Shown: in pieces, positions 13,063 through 15,324 of the stretch
Layout of the letters: each line of letters opens with the position of its first letter
How positions within the stretch are numbered: the stretch's first letter is position 1
NCBI GenBank assembly: GCA_018224345.1
Contig: JAGTUW010000098.1
Coordinates: 1-15,324 of the forward strand
From: Bacteroidota bacterium
GTDB lineage: Bacteria > Bacteroidota > Ignavibacteria > SZUA-365
Length of the DNA stretch: 15,324 bases
Reading direction: 5' to 3'
Made by a program: the position numbers and the translations under genes
The notes under the pieces: model-generated
The model's database searches: none
Told to the model about the DNA's origin: nothing
What the model saw: the letters and a program-made list of their open reading frames with translations, nothing else

Positions 13063-15162
13063 TTATTTTTCCAGTACCACAGGGATGTGGCGTGCTCCGA
13101 TGGGGGTCATAAGCACGAGATGATAATACCCGCAAGCGAGGTCCGTGACATCGACGCCGAGATCGCGTGTCTCGGCTTGAAGTATGCCATCGAATACAGT
13201 TCGTACACTGCGGCCACGCGCATCAAAAAGTCGCACCACAGCGGTGCCCGCAGTGTTGGCCGTCAAGCGGATATGCAGTAGTGCGCGGGCTGGCTGAGGC
13301 GAGACTGTCATGTCCGGTAGCTCCATGCGCCGGAGTCCCTCCGGATGTCTGCAGGACGGATTGATGCAGATCTCTCCCCCGGCGCTTCCATCGAGCGGCA
13401 AGGGAACGGACATTCCCCATGCAAGTTCGACAGGCTGACAGTCCGCTCCGGGATCCATTGCTCTGTGCCGGACTGCAAGCACCGTACCGGTATCCTGTAT
13501 CCCGTCCGGTTCATACAGATCGAACGTCACGTTCTGATCCCCGATAACAAGATTCCCGAGAGTTGCATTTTCGCTCAATGCAGTACCGCTGATGCTGACG
13601 TCCTCAATGAGCGCATAGGATGCGTCATGTGTCAGCGAAAAGCTGATATGCGCCGGATTGAAATATTCCGGCAGCGAATCGAGCCTGATGAAAAGGTCTC
13701 CACTCGCATCGGGTGTAAGGAGCAGCGGACTCTGGAGGCTGAAGACGATATCCTGAAGTACGCCTGTGCCACGCACGCCAATGCCTGCCTGATTGCCGCA
13801 TTCGGTCAGCAAAAGCAGGGAGTCGTGATACATCGTTGCGGCCCGGGGTGAAAAACGGATCGTCACGGGCGTACTGTTCCCCGGAAGCAGGTGCAGGGGC
13901 AGTGTCATATCGGCGCTGAAAACACCGCTGCCCTGTCTGTCCCATTGCAGCCCCGTAAGCAGTATCGGGACGCGACCGGTATTTCGCAGGCTCGCCGTGA
14001 ATTCCGCCTGTTCCCCGACACGGGTTGACGCAAAGTCGAATTGTCCGGGGTCCCATTCCAGCATGGGTTCTTCACTGATGATGCGCAGTGTGTCATAGAC
14101 ACGTTCCCCGTTCGCAGCGTCGATATGCAGGATTGCGGACCAGGCGCCGGCGGTAGATACGGTAATACGGAGGGGAATATGCAGTACCTCGCCATGCGCG
14201 AGTTGCGCCGGAGCGGGATTATCGGTGAGTGTAAAGATCCCGGGTATCGCGTTCTCGAGGCGAATTGATTCTACGAGCAATGTGTTGCCATCCGGATGGT
14301 TGTTGCGGAGATCGATCGTTGTATCGATGATGACCGGACGACACACGTTGACGATACCGAAATCCGCTGAGCTGCGGGACGGCAGGGACAGTGCGATATC
14401 GTCGATGCGATGTTCATTGAAAGCGAAGCCCGTTGCGGATGAGAAACCGAAGAAACCATCAAAGGGATAGAAGTCCGAAATGATGGTGCTCAGACGCTGG
14501 ACGCCATCAATAAAGACATCCACTGTTCCTGCACGGAAGCGAATGCGAAGTGTATGCCAGTGTTCATCCTTCAGTGTCGGTGTCGCGAGAACTTCCGAGA
14601 TGAGATGATTGCTGCTATATTCCTTGATCACCGCCACATGTTCCTGTGAGCGGTCACCAAGCCCGGTATTGTGATACGTATCGAATTCCACTCCATACCC
14701 CAGGCAGCCATCGAAATTCAGTGTGCCGCCACCGGTCTCCGGATAATCGAACAGTGGGGCGAAGATAAAGACGATGCCATCGGCACCGCCGCCGTTCGAT
14801 GCGGTAATCCCGCCGAACCAGGCACGGAAGCTGACGTCAAAATAATCGACAGGGAGCATGGTCGGAAGAAAGAGGCGTCCTGTCTGACTATCCCTGTCCG
14901 GTGTCAGGATGGCGTATCCTGCGGGGGTGTCGATACGTGTGGAGGTTCCGAGATGGTAGGGGACGGTGGGGGGCGAGGAGAAAGACTCACGCCAGTGGGC
15001 CTCACGCCAGGGGAGCTCCTGTTGCGCCCGCATTTCAGTCACGGCGAAGAGGAGCGTGGAAAAAAGCAGCGAGAGTTCAATCAAAAATCGCGCTGAGAAG
15101 ACGATCGATATCAGTGAGATCGTCGAAGAGAAAGTCCGGCTTTGCCTCAGCAAGAGTTTCAT
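13063..15162 (-). CDS. L-type lectin, anchor-domain and cohesin-like T9SS cargo protein
   Basis: A 699-residue exported protein from ATG 15162. A basic n-region (MKLLLRQSRT) and a hydrophobic segment around IELSLLFSTLLFAV end near EMRAQQ. Residues ~53-260 are a legume-type lectin fold: GGADGIVFIF, LGYGVEFDTYHN (metal- and sugar-binding Asp/Asn positions), EHWHTLRIRF, VDVFIDG and FFGFSSATG...NEHRIDDIAL. Two choice-of-anchor/ASH-type Ig modules follow (~265-467; ADFGIVNV, QFDFASTRVGE, PVTIRFSPRA). A cohesin-like module comes next (~470-600) and then a T9SS tail (~615-699; VRLFDARGRSVRTVF, CGYYHLVLM). A sugar-binding surface adhesin is likely. The start is ambiguous: ATG 15162 has GGAGG at 8 bases but overlaps the HAD gene by 86 bases, whereas TTG 15084 would overlap by only 8 but has no RBS and an acidic short signal peptide. 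Confidence 0.82.
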   Translation of the reverse strand: MKLLLRQSRTFSSTISLISIVFSARFLIELSLLFSTLLFAVTEMRAQQELPWREAHWRESFSSPPTVPYHLGTSTRIDTPAGYAILTPDRDSQTGRLFLPTMLPVDYFDVSFRAWFGGITASNGGGADGIVFIFAPLFDYPETGGGTLNFDGCLGYGVEFDTYHNTGLGDRSQEHVAVIKEYSSNHLISEVLATPTLKDEHWHTLRIRFRAGTVDVFIDGVQRLSTIISDFYPFDGFFGFSSATGFAFNEHRIDDIALSLPSRSSADFGIVNVCRPVIIDTTIDLRNNHPDGNTLLVESIRLENAIPGIFTLTDNPAPAQLAHGEVLHIPLRITVSTAGAWSAILHIDAANGERVYDTLRIISEEPMLEWDPGQFDFASTRVGEQAEFTASLRNTGRVPILLTGLQWDRQGSGVFSADMTLPLHLLPGNSTPVTIRFSPRAATMYHDSLLLLTECGNQAGIGVRGTGVLQDIVFSLQSPLLLTPDASGDLFIRLDSLPEYFNPAHISFSLTHDASYALIEDVSISGTALSENATLGNLVIGDQNVTFDLYEPDGIQDTGTVLAVRHRAMDPGADCQPVELAWGMSVPLPLDGSAGGEICINPSCRHPEGLRRMELPDMTVSPQPARALLHIRLTANTAGTAVVRLFDARGRSVRTVFDGILQAETRDLGVDVTDLACGYYHLVLMTPIGARHIPVVLEK

Positions 15163-15324
15163 GGGTGTATCCTCCGGTGGCGACGGCGATACTGCGGACG
15201 TTGAGATGCCGGCCGCAGTCGATGTCATGGGGCGTATCGCCGATGATGACAATATCCTTTGCCTTGAATGTCACACCCGTCCGGTCATAGGCGCGGGCGA
15301 CGGCGATTTCCGGGAGGTCCGGTC
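15077..15324 (-). CDS. HAD-superfamily hydrolase, C-terminal part (5' end outside window)
   Basis: The frame is open to the window edge and gives the last ~82 residues of a HAD hydrolase. Motif IV is clear: DIVIIGDTPHDIDCGR supplies the GDxxxD acidic pair that holds Mg2+. It is followed by the usual SIAVATGGY strand-loop and a C-terminal PDFLFDDLTDIDRLL, as in phosphoglycolate-phosphatase-like enzymes. The residues just before motif IV (EIAVARAYDRTG) form the expected preceding helix. A GTG at 15274 lies inside the domain and is not the true start. These enzymes are cytoplasmic phosphatases acting on small phosphorylated metabolites, and the exact substrate is not evident. The gene is unlike its neighbours in not being exported. 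Its 3' end overlaps the lectin gene if that gene starts at 15162. Confidence 0.85.
   Translation of the reverse strand, partial: PDLPEIAVARAYDRTGVTFKAKDIVIIGDTPHDIDCGRHLNVRSIAVATGGYTHETLAEAKPDFLFDDLTDIDRLLSAIFD
15171..15175 (-). promoter_or_regulatory. Ribosome binding site GGAGG for the lectin gene, inside the HAD gene
   Basis: GGAGG with an 8-base spacer precedes ATG 15162. The same bases encode the conserved Gly-Gly of TGGY in the HAD protein, so the match could be a by-product of the coding sequence. It is the main argument for the longer lectin N-terminus. Confidence 0.5.

Noticed and set aside
1..15324. CRISPR array, tRNA, insertion sequence or phage genes.
   Set aside because: No direct-repeat array, cloverleaf with CCA-type ends, transposase motif or terminal inverted repeats were seen on reading both strands by eye.

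Overview
The window reads as a stretch of a Bacteroidota/Chlorobiota-type genome, most like the Ignavibacteria/Kapabacteria lineage. This is inferred from four proteins ending in Por-type (type IX secretion, T9SS) C-terminal sorting domains of the form PNP...(I/L)xDxxGRxV...G(T/N)YxL, and from a TonB-dependent receptor with a carboxypeptidase-regulatory-like N-terminal domain, several Sec signal peptides and two lipoboxes. No rRNA, tRNA, CRISPR array, transposase or phage gene was seen. The lineage is inferred from protein style only.

Layout. (1) Positions 1-3311, plus strand: the 3' end of an IPT/TIG-domain surface protein, a perfect UUCG-loop hairpin, a beta-barrel outer-membrane protein, and a lipoprotein alpha/beta hydrolase. 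(2) Positions 3358-9177, minus strand: a four-gene set read as TonB-dependent receptor, lipoprotein, CocE/NonD-type hydrolase with a T9SS tail, and a membrane-anchored antibiotic-biosynthesis-monooxygenase (ABM) domain protein. Receptor and lipoprotein overlap as TGATG, so they are almost certainly one operon; the last two genes follow closely. (3) Positions 9178-9460: a leader-like region without a recognised gene. (4) Positions 9461-11431, minus: a TIGR03790-like protein with PKD and T9SS tail, divergent from (5) 11634-12971, plus: an M14 zinc carboxypeptidase-like protein with T9SS tail. (6) Positions 13063-15324, minus: an L-type lectin/anchor/cohesin-like T9SS cargo protein preceded by, and probably overlapping, a HAD hydrolase that runs off the window end.

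How the genes may work together. Nearly every product is predicted to be exported: outer membrane (two barrels), lipid-anchored (two lipoproteins) or T9SS-secreted (hydrolase, TIGR03790-like protein, peptidase, lectin). The clearest functional unit is the receptor-lipoprotein-hydrolase-ABM operon. A secreted esterase/acylase-like enzyme next to a TonB-dependent receptor suggests extracellular trimming of a compound followed by active import. The substrate cannot be read from sequence. Nothing here is a demonstrated new system; the operon, the 9178-9460 leader and the altered M14 active-site motif are the best leads.
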